64,000 nt of DNA from Rodentolepis nana (GCA_900617975.1 UZAE01012014.1:9560-73559), one strand, 5' to 3'; shown: positions 37,901 to 52,040, counted from the stretch's first letter. Notes: generated from the letters alone by a model not told the origin. Translations and numbers: made by a program.

Positions 37901-38967
37901 AGAGCTCATTAGATAGCCGTCTGCGTTTTCTCCCTCGCAGTTTCGGAGAGCCCTTAGTTCTCTCAGTCGGTGTAGACATGAGGGACAAGCGCTCACGTAG
38001 AGGAGGGATTACAGAGCAAGAACTAACCGTGGAATTCTGTGAATCGGGAGAACCTAAACGACGCTTTCTCTCCCTTGATAGGCTTCGGAATACGTGCTTC
38101 TTAACGGCAGACAGGAGCCTGGGTCTACGAGAACGCATGAACGAGCGCTGTTGACTATCATTTTCAACGTTGTCAATCGAATTCCTCTTGGTTGAAAGAT
38201 CTGGAAAATCAGAAAAATCCAAGTCTCTGGATTCCACTGGTAAAGGCGTTTGCGTCAATGCAAAAAGTTCCTTCTGATGATTGGAATCAGTTTGTTCATT
38301 ATCGTCAGCTTGATTTGAAAGTAATGACTGAGTTTCCTCCTTAGAATATGAGGACCTGCGGTTGTTGTTTTTGCCCTTTATATGTTTGAAAAACTCAGCT
38401 GGAGCTCGTTTAGTTGCCTTGGCAAGCTGTTCAATGCGAGTATTTCGCACAGAAAAACGCGCAGTACTGGCCCGCTTTTGAGGTGTGTCCTTTGGTTTCT
38501 GTGGCTTAAAATATGAAACGTTGAATAAAAAATATGCAAACATACCAGAGCTTGACTGAACTCCTGACTTAAGTGTAAAGGCTCGAATCGTGTAGCGGGA
38601 ACAACTAATAAAGGAATATCTAGATTTAAAACGTGTCTTACATTCCGTTTGACTTTCTTCCGCAAAATTGTCAACAGTTTCATTTATAGCTTTCGCTATT
38701 TGGTCAAATTTATTGGATGGTACAAAAGCTCGAGTTGGGAACTGTTTTTTGCAAAGCGGACAAGTTGAAGAGGATCTGCCAGAATTCGTTTTTTCAAGAC
38801 AGAGATTACAAAAAACATGAGAACAAGGAGAAACTCGAGCATTCTGAATACTATCCAAGCTTAATGAAAGTATTAAGGTGAAGATAATTAATTCACCCTT
38901 ACCAAATAGGACACCTAAAAGCCTGTTGAAGCAATGTTAGGCACTGAGTAATTTCTTGGTTTGCCAT
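31939..38967 (-). CDS. BRCA1: BRCA1-like RING/BRCT DNA-repair E3 ligase
   Basis: Breast cancer 1 orthologue: with BARD1 it forms a ubiquitin ligase acting in homologous recombination. Nine exons join in phase: 38967-38903, 38850-37260, 37176-37081, 36227-36039, 35811-35791, 35362-34874, 34307-34092, 33462-33042, 32054-31939, giving about 1067 aa (human 1863). The N-terminal C3HC4 RING uses C19, C22, C31, H33, C36, C39, C52 and C55 (CPIC...CSHVFCNLC...CPLC). The middle is low-complexity, with basic clusters (RGRKRRRLS). BRCT1 has TRTLKYFMAVLYGTWLV and the linker YEIRGD...HEGPRKGR, both characteristic of BRCA1. BRCT2 ends with VIGVSWLLNC. Exon 5 is a 21-nt microexon. The first intron is 52 bp. 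An acceptor-like TTCTGTAG sits 14 nt before the ATG. Confidence 0.94.
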
Positions 38968-40018
38968 GCTACTTCTTTAACTACAGAAGCACAAAGGTTT
39001 GTTCAAATCAAATCTTAAAAGTAAGTATGTGAAGATAAATTTACAAAAAGCACAAAGATGCCAAAATAGAGGATCCAATTTAACGGAAACAAAATGTGAA
39101 AATTTAATATTTAAGGAAACATAAAATCAAGCAATTTAAAAGGAAAACTAGGTCTCACAAAGACGGCCAAATAATAAGTTCGGATTTATTCGACTTGCCC
39201 ACCTCTTGCAAAAATAGAGTTCGCACAAATTTAAAACCTTAATTGTTCATATTAATTATCCAAACATATGTAATATTTTTAGCAAATAAGTAAGGGTTTA
39301 ATCGTCAGAATACGCTTAAAAATCTAGGCCTAATTTATTTAACCAACAGTTGTTATAAATTTCAGTTTCTCGAATTAACAAGATTTGAGTAACGGTTTAT
39401 TTATTTCCGAATATATTACTCTATAACAATCCTCACTGTTTTTTATAGCTTGTTTAGTTGAAGTTCAAATAGATACTAAGTTGGATGAGAATTTATTGCC
39501 TGGGCATCATTAACACTTAAAATGCGACTGATGGAATCGAAAATGTGTTAGGTAATATTTGACGTCGAAAATAATGCAATCAGAAAACCATCGCTTTCTT
39601 ATCGAATCACCAAGTTCTTAGGGTTTTGTTAGATTTCGGCTTTTTATATTTTTAACTCTTCATGTCAATTAATATCTCTATTGTTGCGAAGTTTGCACAA
39701 AATCTCAAAACAATATTACCAATAAAACTTTCCAATCTTAAATGCCCTATTTTTCGAATATTGATTTCAAAGTTGCTGCCATCTTCATCTATTTTAACCC
39801 CTCTAAGATTGCAGTAGCAATTACAAAATTGTACTTATTCTGCATCTACACTTATTATATCTAACCAAATAGTGTTTGTCAATTACGTTTCAACCAACAC
39901 TGTTTCAAATCGAAATAAAAAAAGTGTACAGAGATAAGCAAGATATACTATAGTAAGATATTAGATAAGTAACAGCACCAAGGTTTCTTATGCGCATAGA
40001 GGTATCACGAGACATTTC
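38968..40018. other. Intergenic between LANCL and BRCA1
   Basis: About 1 kb of AT-rich sequence without a recognised gene or repeat, apart from a splice-acceptor-like AG at 38981-38982 upstream of BRCA1. Confidence 0.5.
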
Positions 40019-43000
40019 TCAATTGATCAATGGAAATTCCGCAACTTCAGGGTGTCTCATATCCGCTAAGAACATTATTGCCCCCGATAATCCTAGAATG
40101 GAAACACCAAAATTGAAAATATTTACAAATATACAGTACTAACACTACTTAATGGTAACATACCTTCAAACAGTGATAAAGGACGATCTGGTGTTCTTTC
40201 AGCATGATTAAAATAATCAGCACACCAAAGAGCTACCTGATGTTAGAGTATTTAAAGGTAAAAATATTACCACCAAAATAAATAACAACAAGATACCAAT
40301 AATATGAACTTACTGCAGCAGCTCTTTGGAGATATTTCTTATCTCCAGTGTGTCTATACAGACTAAGAAGAGCATAACCAGACCCTGCAGATCCATGGCA
40401 AAGTCCACAACCCTTAGTCAATAATCCACGTTCCCAAATTACCTCACCGCCTCTTTCAGCTCGTTGGAGGTAATCTCTATCACCAGTTACCTAGGCATGA
40501 ATAGGTAAAAAACAATTCCTTTAGCTGATGAATGATGTATATCTAAAGCGAGCTAGGCATGGCTAATCAGTCAATAAGATCAGTCATTTATTACTATTTC
40601 ATGAATATATAAAAAAAACATTAATTGATATTGAAAAAAATCATCATAGCTTTAACGTTGAATGATTGAAACAGTGCTGGTGTGGTAATACGATGGCGAT
40701 TTAAGAATACTTAAATGGCGAAATAAGTACCATGACCACGATCAAATCTCAAATAAATCTAAACAATTTTCCCAAGTCAGAAGAAGGGTAAAATTACCAT
40801 ATTTAATAACCATTTTTTTAATACCGTCAAATGTACTTTTTGAGAACATCGATATTCAACGTTGATTTCCTACATTATACAGATGAAATGGTACATATTA
40901 ACCGCCTATAAATTCTGCCACGTTTAGTCCTATTTCAAATCGGCAGCGATTTAACAAGAACCGAGAAACGGAAAGAAATTCAAAAATTCAAATTATGTGC
41001 CTATAACTTAAAATGGCAAGTATTAAGTTGTCGGTTAACATTAGAAAGCAAATTATTTCCTTCACCCTAGGTTAAAACATTTTCAAGGAGAAATGAAATG
41101 TCCTACTTCTAAACAAAAATCATGAAGATGTGAAAAATTGGGTTTTTTTCTCCACGGTTTATTTTGCTCACAGATATAGTGCGAGGCAGTTTTCTGTAGC
41201 ACCACAAAAGTGTCGTACTTTCGAAATCGGTTAAAAAGAAGACACCAACTCTATTCGTTGCCTTTAACTAGTAGCCTAAGAGATTAGAGTCAAGCTAAAA
41301 ATAGCAAAGAACTTTTATCGTTTTAAACTGAGTCACTAGATAGGAAATACACCTAATAAAATATTGAATTTTAATAGAAGTGCTTCATTAATTTTGATCT
41401 AAAACGAGCAATTTACATTCCTTCACACATTCAACAAAGTTATAAAATTCCCAGGAGCAATAATAATATGCTTACCTTATATGCAGCGAGCATAAGAGGG
41501 ACTACACCGGGGGCACCATGACACCACTGGACAAGGTGATCATTGTCGAGACTCGAACCCAGACTCGATGGCCAATTACCAGAACGCAGCTGTAATTTCG
41601 CCAACCACTTCACTGTTGGTAAAATATCCGTCTCTAGCGCGCCTTCAGGCAAACATTGGGGCAATTTCTCGTTTACCTAGAGACAAGGCACCAAGTCAAC
41701 ATTTTGCTTCCTAAAGGAAATCTTAAGTTTAATAATTGTTTCCTATTATTTTAAATACATCCCACGTCATCTGCAATTAGAGGTAGAAAGAAAACGGAGC
41801 TCTTATTAACATAAATACCATCAATTTCGTAACAATCCTACTCTCAAGACACGATTGAGTAAAATAATAAAACAGCTTCACTAGAAATTCACTTGATCGT
41901 GAAGGCCTATAATGCCATAAATTTAAAGCGATTTAATTATCTTATATAGTTTAACACCTTGAGTGCGATACGGCCCACCGGTGGGTCGTTGTTGATTTCC
42001 ACCTACTGCGAAGCTACCCACGAGTGGATCGTTCATAAAAATAATACAGCATATTTAAAAGAACACCAAAAGTTGGTATTATTGCCATTTTCAGCACAGT
42101 CGTTGTTGATAATATAACATAAAGGTTTGAAATAATAGAAAATATGAGATCAACTCTTTTACTTAATTGCCAGAGGCACTGACGCTGTAGCAACCCAAAC
42201 ATAACCGTACCAGCGGATAGTCGGCGGTTTTGGCAATGGCATTCAACGTGTTAAGTGGCAACATCTACCTTTCAGCATTTCTCGAATCAATTCATCGGCC
42301 TCAAGACTCGGGAAGAGGTGAAGATAGCCATTTCCATTCGCTCAATACATTCCAAAATCACAATTCAGTAGCAAATTTATCAAAGGAATTGATTATCAAC
42401 AACAAAATATATGTTTTGTAATAGAATGAACTATGCATATTTTTATCAATCACTGAATATGGCTATCTTTAATTTTTATTCTACAGACCTGAATACATAT
42501 CTTCAATTCTCAGCTAATTGCAACAGCAATCACTAAATCAATAAAGAATCGTGGTTACCAAAACCAATCTCCTTGGAACAGCGATATAATGGTATAAAAT
42601 GCCCTGCTCTAATGCGACGTTCATAGCAATTGACTCTTATTTACAAGTGAAAATTATGACAGCCTGGCTTAATAAAAGATATCTAGACCAGAAAGTTGAC
42701 AATTACACGGATATGGTTTACAATTTACAGCCTTATCAAATTAATGGAAGAATTTTACATTCATTAAAAAACAATATCTCACTTTCAAGAGAATTTGGAG
42801 AATTCCAGCATACCCATGTGCAGCCCCAAGATAGAATTTGTCATGCCAAATAAACATCAATGGTGGTTTACCAGGTGGATTAGACATGCGACGCATCAGG
42901 TTTTCATACTCCCGACGATCAAGTCTCTCAGACAGTTTCCGGCCGGATTTAAGAATGCATTTCACAACCTGCAATTATAACGCTGTAGGTAATTATCGGG

Positions 43001-43643
43001 GATATGAAGCCTATAAAAGTGGGTAAATTCATGTACCTCGGAAACCAATTGCCCATCGACTTCATGTCCATTATCAAGAAGAAGCATAAGACCACATAAA
43101 TATCCAACCCGACCATAAAGAGGTTCATCAGGCATGTCATATTTTACGTAACGTCCAGACTGACAAAATTTATCCAAAGCTCCAGTTAAACCTGAAAGTG
43201 CAGCAACCAGGCATGGCGCTGTGTAACTGCTTGTTAGAGTACTGATTCCTTCTGACAAGCGTGATTTATCTCGTCGATTAAAAGCTTCGATAGTGATATT
43301 ATTAGTAAATTTGATAAAATCACGAACACTATCGTCTTCACATAATTCCAAATGTTTCTGCAACTTAATACCAGTGAAAGAAATACCTTTGAGAGGAGCA
43401 TATTAAAATTTGGAACCGTATCGATTACCTGATAGTCCCGTATACATTGACAGATCGCGATAATTAAGAGACTCAATATTTCTCTTAAAATATTTGCATA
43501 ATTCAATTATAGCTTCATTAATTTTCAGTTGTACAGACGTGTTTATCTAGCAAATAAATAATATACTAAGCAAAAAATACTTCATCAACATGGGGGAGTT
43601 TATTTGGACTTTCCAAATAAGAATTCACATAAAACCTAGACAT
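40019..43643 (-). CDS. LANCL: LanC-like protein (LANCL family)
   Basis: Eukaryotic relative of bacterial lanthionine cyclases. Animal LANCL1/2 add glutathione to dehydroamino acids in damaged proteins. Eight exons join in phase: 43643-43581, 43546-43429, 43386-43037, 42968-42783, 41676-41476, 40490-40314, 40236-40164, 40092-40019, giving about 413 aa (family 399-450). The alpha/alpha-barrel repeats are visible: LYGRVGYLCGL, FYLGAAHGYAGILQ, LVQWCHGAPGV, KGCGLCHGSAGSGYAL and PLSLFEGLSGAIMFL. The zinc ligands, Cys in WCHG and Cys-His in GLCHG, are present. The ending EFPLIN resembles the FPAFEL end of LANCL1. Similarity is split between LANCL1/2 and LANCL3, so I do not assign a paralogue. The first two introns are only 34 and 42 bp. 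Confidence 0.95.
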
Positions 43644-44406
43644 TGCAGTCGGCTATGAGGGCAAAAATTGAAGGGGGGTAAAGTTCAACCAGACGTCAAG
43701 GTTATCATTGAATTGTTGATAATTTAAGATAATTGATTAAGTATAAGTTTAAAATATTTTGTAGGCTAATTGACTGAATTTGAATTTACTAATTTAGAAC
43801 TTATTATAACATTGTTAATGAGTTTTTGGTTTTAATTTATTGGTAACTTATGAATTATCGACCATCACATAACATAGTAATGTTGAAGTATGGAATAAAT
43901 TTTATTTCACAAATTTGAATTCAATCTCATTTCTTTGTCCACTCTTTCGCTGCAATATTTTATTCACTAAACTTCTCTCTTTTTATCATTCCAGCTTTTA
44001 AACTAAGTCTCTTATGCGTTAACGAAGCATTTGAAGGGGTACCTTACAATAGCACTCATTCCAATCAGGTAACTGGGACTAACCAATAGCCATAGCAAAC
44101 TGGAAAAGCAATACCTGTGCCATACACAAGCTGAGCTTTTGACCTGAGTACGAGGACCCAACCAAGAGGCTCGTTATTAGAAACGGAAGCAGTTAGACCA
44201 AGAAAAGACTGAATATTTATTTACATGTGTCTGAAATAGTCCCAACAAGAAACTTTCGACATCAACATATACAAATTTAGGCAAACCGAAGATAAAACTT
44301 TCGGGTGAAATGAGAAAATCATCACGGTTAGGGTTGGTAATAGTTAGAGAAACACGGGGAAATAAGTGAATGCGTAAGCAGAAGAGATGACAGCCCGACT
44401 TTCCAA
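43644..44406. other. Intergenic between DCAF7 and LANCL
   Basis: No gene recognised. It holds a candidate DCAF7 poly(A) signal (44216-44221) and an acceptor-like CCTCATAG 9 nt before the LANCL ATG. Confidence 0.5.
44216..44221 (-). terminator. Candidate polyadenylation signal of DCAF7
   Basis: AATAAA on the minus strand about 186 nt after the DCAF7 stop codon. Called on motif and distance. Confidence 0.4.
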
Positions 44407-46961
44407 TTATATGCGTAGTATCTCCAAGCAGTTCTGATAACATATAGAGATCCAATCAGGTTGCAGTGCACTCCATTGAATTTGATTAATTTCGGCCGCA
44501 GCTGTGTACGCCAAAATGGGATCTTCGATGGCCCGAGGCATTGATTGGATATCCCAAATCAAAGCCATGCAATCCTCACCGGCGGTGCAGATATGACAAC
44601 TTGAGTGAGGAGCCCAGGCAAGACCATTAAGATAACCCCGATGGTTGTCAAGTGTCGCCATCGGTGTAGAGACCACACGGAGATCCAAAATTGTCACCTA
44701 GAATTTAACAGAAAATTGAAGGTAAAAATATAACGGTAGCAGCTTTAACACGTGCGTTGGAAATGGTTGAAGATGTTCTATTAATATATTATAGTACAAA
44801 TTGAAAATAAACCCTCAATGGCATTTCAGGGTAATATTTAACAGTTTGGAACAATTAATCGTCCAAATTCCTTTTTACGAAAAAGAAGAGCGAATCTTCC
44901 TCAAGATAACGAAAATATACAGTGATCTCCGACAGGAATAATTTAGAAATATTCCAAGTGGTATAACTTGCTCGGAATAATAATCCAGGGTTTTTTTGCT
45001 AGGTCGAGAAGGCTACTAACTTCCACTAAAGTCATTAAACTAATTTATTCTAACGAGCGCAAATCGTACACGAAATCAACAAAAACAAACACCATAAAGC
45101 AATATAGGTACAAAAGAAGGAAACTATCATGAACTAAAAACGCCAAGGGAATAAACAAATGAAGAAAAAAATAAATATAACTCAAGGAAGGGAAAAATAA
45201 ATAAGATTTAGCAAAATGCAGAAATGACAGACACTTAAAGGGATGGAAAGCCACATAAGTTGACTTGACTTTAAAGAAAGGCTTGGAAATGCAATTTAGA
45301 AATTGAATAAACATTAGGTCCCCATAAACAAGCGATAGGAGGAAATGAACAAATGATTGAGATCACAAGTTTTGCTCACAGTTGAAGGAAGAGCAATTAA
45401 TATTCATATATTCACAAAGACTTATCAGATTAACCCACATGCTTGTGCCTGAAGAACAATGCCCACTGGTCCAAAACTTCCTATAATTATTGCAACCCAC
45501 ATGGGCTAAGGAATGGCACATCATTAAGCCACTGGAGTGAGGCACTCGAACAATGTCAGCCTCCTTTTATTAGTCAAACTTAACTATTGTGTTTGGGCAC
45601 ACCGCTCACTAGGTGTGCAGCGATGAACTCGTGACATCTGATTTTGCAGACCATCGCGCCATTAGTGTAAACTCCTATAAAGCACCTTGAAATAATAGGC
45701 ACAATTAGGTGACAAATTTAATAACGACGAGGAACCAGGAAAGCAAAACAAAAAAGTACACTAGATAATTAATTAAAACAGGTAACAACACTATATGTGA
45801 ACGATTGCTCGAATGGAAAACGCATATTAATGATAACCATTTTAATAAAATAAATCATAAATTGATTCTGCTGTAGAAACCTTATGTTAGATGGAAATCA
45901 AATACCTCCAAAAATCTTATCATTTTTAACTATTCATAAATAGTTTTAGTGTAGAAGAGATCATAAGTTCTTAAGCCAAATTATCAAATCGGTCACACTA
46001 ACAGTGATGAATGTAATACGAGCAGTAGTAATAAACTTACTTCCTTTGAATCCAAAGCAAAGGTTGCAATATAATTGGGATCTTGCTTATTCCATGCTAA
46101 CCGCAAAAGGGGGGTTCGATTACGATTTTCATATATAATTGTGGAAGTCAGTAGATTTCGAAGGTCAAATAGGCGCACTGATCCATCCGCACCTAATTTA
46201 AGCAAATACGATTTAATATATCTTTATAAAAAATGAATATAGAGTTACAAAGAGGAAGTAACTTACCAACACTTGCGAAAATATCACGATTACCAGCCGC
46301 TCGACTAAACGCGATATCATATACTTCCTTGTCATGAGCGATAACTTGAGTCTTAACATGACCACTAACTCCCCTTGTTCGCCCAATAACTTGTTGAGTC
46401 TAAACATAGGGATATGGAAATGATTCTCTATCACAATACCTCTAATCCCCAAATCGTGCACGTCGTATCCACACTCGAAGCTCCAATAATTGAAGGATCT
46501 GATTCATTCCAGTCGAAAGAAGTAAGCGGAGCACAGAATCCAGTAGACTGGTTATTATTTAGTGTGCATTCTAACTTGGTAGGAGATTCCGAAACTTTCC
46601 AGATACGAAGATAATCACCACTTGTGGCAAGAAGATCAGGAGCATTCGTTTTCATATCTGGCATCCACATAACCTTTGTTGCGGGATAATAGTGATTAAA
46701 AGTCTGCTGAGCAACAAATTCACCTTGATCTTCATCGAGAGTGATAATTTGAATTTTATTATTATATTCTTCTATAAAACTGCCTATAGCAAGGCGGAAG
46801 CGTTTGTCTTGTCGTAAAGACCAATTGAGGGAAAAGATATTCCAGGGAGCTTCATACTTGTAAATCTCCTTGTTTTTAGGATTTGAGACAGGTGGTATGG
46901 CGGCGGCTGCGTTTTGAGGATTTAATGAACCAACAGACCCAGAACCGGGAGTACCGGACAT
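44407..46961 (-). CDS. DCAF7: DDB1- and CUL4-associated factor 7 (WDR68/HAN11)
   Basis: WD40 scaffold that binds DYRK1A/HIPK2 kinases and serves as a CUL4-DDB1 substrate receptor. Four exons join in phase: 46961-46440, 46399-46267, 46192-46041, 44697-44407, giving about 365 aa (human 342). It is very highly conserved: [10 protein letters not shown] near the start, [130 protein letters not shown], and the terminal NCLEILR. The extra length is an N-terminal Gly/Ser/Ala/Pro stretch. The ATG at 46961 is the first in frame; the codon at 46979 is TTG. Acceptor-like AATTTAG sits about 56 nt upstream. Intron 3 is 1.3 kb; the others are about 40-75 bp. Confidence 0.97.
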
Positions 46962-47775
46962 CCTGTCAGGAATGGTCAAGGGAGATTCAGGCGAAGTTGA
47001 AGGACGCGCGATCGACCTAAATTACTTTAAATTCACCATGGGGGTTATGAAATTTTTATTAAATGAGTAAATTTTTCCATTATACTGCAATGTTTTTATT
47101 ATATAAGAAGATTTTATTCATAAACGTTTTCGTTTCTGCTTCACTTCTTTACTTAATAGCATATATATTGTATTTTTGGTTTCCAACAAAGTGTGGATGA
47201 TGTCGCTTTCTTAAATATAATCACTGTAATACACACAAGTATGGACTATTTGGTGAATACGAGTAAAAGCTAATATTTTGTAATATTTGTGCTTTCTATC
47301 TTTTATGTCACTTAATCAGTTTGACTTAGGTAAAGCCACAGCTGACTTAGAAAGGATACTGAGATGCTTAAATTCCTGTAGGCATATTTTTGGTGTAACT
47401 TACATTTAGAGAACTAAAAGAAAATGTACAAATTATATCTGAAGCTCGACTCATGCAAATAGACGCGAAGGGTCATCGGAGAATATCTAAGTTACTAATT
47501 CCTAAACAAATTGACTATGAGATTTGAACTACTGTATCCTAAAATGTTTGATTTCTACTCTCAAAGATTTCTAATTGAATGTTTTATTATTTCAATTTTT
47601 CGAGATATTTGAGGGTATATTATGTCGTACCGTTAGTTAATTATGCTACTGTAAACAGAATGGTCCTGTTATTTGGAAGAAAATCGTACTAATCAACGCA
47701 AATTTGTGTCAAAACGAACATAGGTCAATAAAATGGAAGAACTAATATTCCGGAACAGAATGCTTGAAGCTATCA
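46962..47775. other. Intergenic, 5' flank of DCAF7
   Basis: Nothing recognised beyond the acceptor-like AG at 47017-47018. Confidence 0.5.
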
Positions 47776-47790
47776 ACAACGCTTGAACTA

Positions 47791-47855
47791 TGTGCGATAG
47801 ACTTACCTCCACGTGGTGCACTTGGTCAATGTATACTCATACGACGAAAGTCTAT
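47791..47855 (+). ncRNA. Decayed HDV-like ribozyme, copy 3
   Basis: P2 (ATAGACTT/AAGTCTAT), P3 and P4 remain. The P1 5' strand has lost its G run, P1' reads GCACTTG, and J4/2 is shortened (ACGA). Probably inactive. Confidence 0.6.
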
Positions 47856-48114
47856 TATTCGGCAGTTGGCTATTGACTTCAAACTACCATCACCCCACTC
47901 TATGATATATTCGACTACTACCACAGTACTCACCTCACCCTTTCCACTCTACCTTTGTGTCTGTCTCTTTTACATCTTTGAAACACTTTTCTGTTCCCCT
48001 CCCCTCGCCCTCTCGACTTTTTCACTTTGATGTTCCTCCCCCTCTATGAAGCCTGAAATCAACTAAAGGGCTAATGATAGCTATCAAAACACCTGCTATT
48101 TGATATAAATAAAT
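47791..48114 (+). mobile_element. SINE-like retroposon copy 3
   Basis: Plus-strand copy beginning TGTGCGATAGACTTACC, with the family's GGGG start missing or mutated, and ending GATATAAATAAAT. A diverged target duplication is possible (ACAACGCTTGAACT at 47776 and ACAAAACTCGAATT at 48119). About 324 bp. Confidence 0.85.
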
Positions 48115-51100
48115 GTCGACAAAACTCGAATTTCATGGCCAGGGTGCTCCAATTTGATCAGGTCGCCTAATATGCAAACTTTTTTCTGGCCATAGTAGAC
48201 TCCATTGCAATTGACCCCTACTTTCATATCAGTTTCTTTACACTTTGCTCAGGGGGCATTCGGCAGGTATATTTAGCCATGATTCAGTGAAGTTCGGTCA
48301 ACCATTCTTGTCTACATCAGGATTATGTGTGGGTTGATTCTTTAGCACATTTTAAAAAAATATTCAAGTATTATCCTGTGATATCTATTCCAAACATTCG
48401 TTGCTGGTCGCGTGAAGCAGTTATTTTCATTTCTGATTCTATATAATTTGTCAAATGTTAAACAGTAAATAATTCTGATTGACAGTGCGAAAAATGGTAA
48501 CATTAAAGACCTCAATAAAAGGGAATACAAAGCACTCAAATGTCAAAAATATAAACTCACATTATTACAAAAAAAAACAAATCCTATTCATGTTCATTTA
48601 CTTTATCTCAGTAGACGGTTTAATGAATTAACCAATATATATTTTAGTGTATGAGCACTTATTTATTTGTTTATAGCAAACGGCAGGACACCGTAACAGG
48701 TGAGTCATCTCCATTTCCTCCTGTAGGTCACGTAGGGGTCCTGTTAATTGTGAGCATACTCTTATTCTGATCAATCGCAGTTCATTCCCACCTCCACTTT
48801 GTTGCTAGTGCGTAAACATTGGCATCACTGATTAGATTTCAGATAAAATTAAATTCAAATGTTTTACAATATAAAAAATTCATATCATATTTCTAAATGA
48901 CTGCCTTGGTTATTAAATAAAGCTTAAACCAGTCATTATGAACTTCATATTCTGTCACAATTTGTAGAATAAAGCTATTTTAAATGGTAGACCTATCAAT
49001 CAAATGTTCAAATTTACCCTATTAGTGGAAGAACTAGCGTGTTTTGTGCAATCGCACAGTTGTTCACAAGGTCACAGATTCTAATTTACATATGCCATAA
49101 TAATTTCTTTTCATCTTGAGCTCCACAAATGAAACAGGAATAAAAGGTAGGGAATTACTTTCCTTAGCTTAGTCACAAAATATTTTGAAGCTTCAAAATT
49201 TGCTCTACTTTTGTCAAATCCAGAGGGCTTTAATTCATGCCATTCCGACGCCGTTAACTATGATTAAGACTAATATTTGTCGATTGCATTTTATTTTATG
49301 ACTATTTTTCATTTGCATTTCCCTGTAGTTGATTTGCAACACTACAGGTCTAGTGTATTCGTCTTAAAAAAACCGAACTTCACGGTGAAGTTATTTTTCA
49401 CTTTGGAGAATGATATCTACTATTGATGGAGAAGAAAGACAAATTGTAGGCGATGTATGCGCAAAGGAAGCTCTTTTTAGAGAAATCAAACATGCATAAA
49501 AGGTGCACATTTCATCATCTGGCTGATTTGAACTTCAATTAATTTGAGAAATAAGGCACTATCCTACAAGATGCCGAATCAATTATTGTAGTAAAGTGAA
49601 ATGGAATCATTGGTGTATCCAAACCAATAAAGGCTGAAAGATACTCCGATTGCATCAAGACTTCATTTTAATGTAATAAATAGCGATTGCTCACTTCGAC
49701 ATGAAAACAAATATAGGTAGTTGTGATGAATCTGGTTTAAGAACACTCACAGATCACCTAACTACAAACCTAGTCATCAAATATACTCACAAACAAATAA
49801 AGTCTTTATTACCGACCACCTTACGACCGCCATGGGTCGTTCATTGCAAGTGCTGCATGATTCAGCAATTGAAGAAAGCAGAAGCTTCCTTACTAGTGTG
49901 TGCGCGCGGACACACATACACACGCAGAATCATAAAAGCACCACATATTATACATTTGCATACACAATGTGCATGTTTTCAAATCACGTACGACTGAACT
50001 TTCTAATTTAAGCTATGCAGAGGTAACGCGCGAATTCCAAAAAGAGGATTGCCTCGATTTAGACAAAATGAATTGACTAGGAAGCTAGGCGAATGCATAG
50101 TCTAAAAGTAACACATTATTAAGCATAAACAGTAAAATTAAATTGTTAAATAACCTAGGGAAACCGCATTCTATACTTCAAAACTGGTAATAGCAGTTTC
50201 ATTATCTTAAGTAATTTTTTTAGAATTGAATTCATCGATGGATTATTTCACAAAGCAGTCGTCTTACGTTTTATGTTTTCGTGGAACATGTTGTTAAAAA
50301 AATAGACATACATTGCATGCCCAGGTAAATGAATAACGTATTTATTCAGTGGAATAAAAAAAATGTTTCGGTAAATAAAATGCTCTCATTCCGACGGAGG
50401 ATTTATAATTAATCGGTTATGTAATTATTTACTTCAAGGTCATTGATTTTAAAATTATTAACTTATTTCGATTCAAAATTAAATATACTTCCACATTCAA
50501 AATGAGTTTTTTTAACACTTTTTTGTCCTCGAATTAAAGCACACATAATTGATTAAAACTCCTTTAATTAATGGACTGGGACCACGTCCACTACAGCTTT
50601 CTTGAATTGAAAGCGCCATTTTCTTTCCCGCTTTTTCTTTTAATGTACCTAGTCATTCAAAATCTCATTATTGTGAGTCAGCTAAAATTTGCGGTTAAAT
50701 TCGTCACCTGAGATTCATGAACTGAGGCCACGTAACCTGAGCTTAAACTGCTCCACCGAATGTAGGGTACTTGACGTTTTTAACCGCTGAGCCTGAGTGT
50801 CCTGGTCGAGTAAGCATTTCCGTCGTTTTACCCAATCCGCTTACCTTCACTTACAGAGTATTAGAAACACCGCTGGCTATTAGTTATTGGCCGGGTGTTC
50901 TCAAGACGCACGTGCTCTCTACGCAACAAGTAACACTTTCGTGTCTTCCAGACGGTTTGAGTGTGCAAGAGATTCCTTTATTCATCCTAGGTAACGTTGT
51001 GCACCCCACAGTAATGAAGTATTTCAAGCATAGCAGCGTGTTTATGTGCGTACTAGGGATGGGGAATGATATAAATAGTAGTTTAGATCAAAGACGACAT

Positions 51101-52040
51101 TGATAATATGCAAGAGGTTTTCATTAAATCTGAGGAAAATTGCACATATGTTACTTTAAGTTAATTGGAAATGTATCTGAAAGTGCGATGAAAAAAGTAT
51201 ATTCTAATGGATTGTGTTTTAGTAAAACACGGTTAACCACAAACCAATTTAAATACCCAAATGATTTGCGCTTTAAAATGTTTGATCACTTTAAAGCAAC
51301 GCTTGATTTTTGAAGAAATTGACAGAAAAAAACTCCTTTCTGAAGCTACAAAAAATCTAAAACATATGTCCACAATAAGATTAATAACGAAGGTCTGGGT
51401 AAGTGTGACGTCAATTAGAGCCCAAAGAAATAAATTGCCTTACGCCAAAATTTACTTTACACAAATTGAAAAAAAATATTGCAACGTTTATAAACTAGCT
51501 GATTACCCGTAATGTTTATTTTATTCACATAACTTATCACTGTACTTCGTTAAGGAAAGTACGTTTAGGCAGACAGTATATATCAGAAATGAGGAAACCC
51601 AGAAGATATTTAGTGGTGTTGTCTTTTTATTGTCAAATGGAATCTGGAAATTAGCTGATAATCGGTGAGTAAATAAATGCAGATAGATACTTTAAATGAG
51701 CATTGATGGCTTGTTAACTGAGCAGGCCATTGCAAGGACGCCGGATTTTCTAGAAAATTCTAGTTCGTGCGCGAGGATTGCTTCGATAAGGCATGTTAAC
51801 TTTGTAGATTCTAAGGCCATAGCGAGGGACCTGAGTGAGTCAGCTCTCAACTTTTAAATGCATGAATGAGTTGAGATCTTGTAATTGCTGCAAAAGCAAG
51901 GAAACATTGAAATAACGTTGGTTTGGTTGATTTAAGATTAAAATGTCGGTTTACGATGCCTCTCTATACTTCAACAATAATAATAATAATATTTTTTGTT
52001 TTTGTATTTGTAAAGGCGTAACAGACGTTGACACATTTTT
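48115..52040. other. Gene-poor intergenic stretch
   Basis: About 4 kb with no recognised gene. Open frames at 49701-49997, 50771-51103 and 51261-51512 lack any family resemblance or splice context. Alternating purine-pyrimidine sequence (GTGTGTGCGCGCG, ACACACATACACACGC) lies near 49898-49925. Confidence 0.45.

Noticed and set aside
38500..38660. Possible intron(s) inside BRCA1 exon 2
   Set aside because: Donor- and acceptor-like sites exist, but no combination keeps the frame, whereas reading straight through does.
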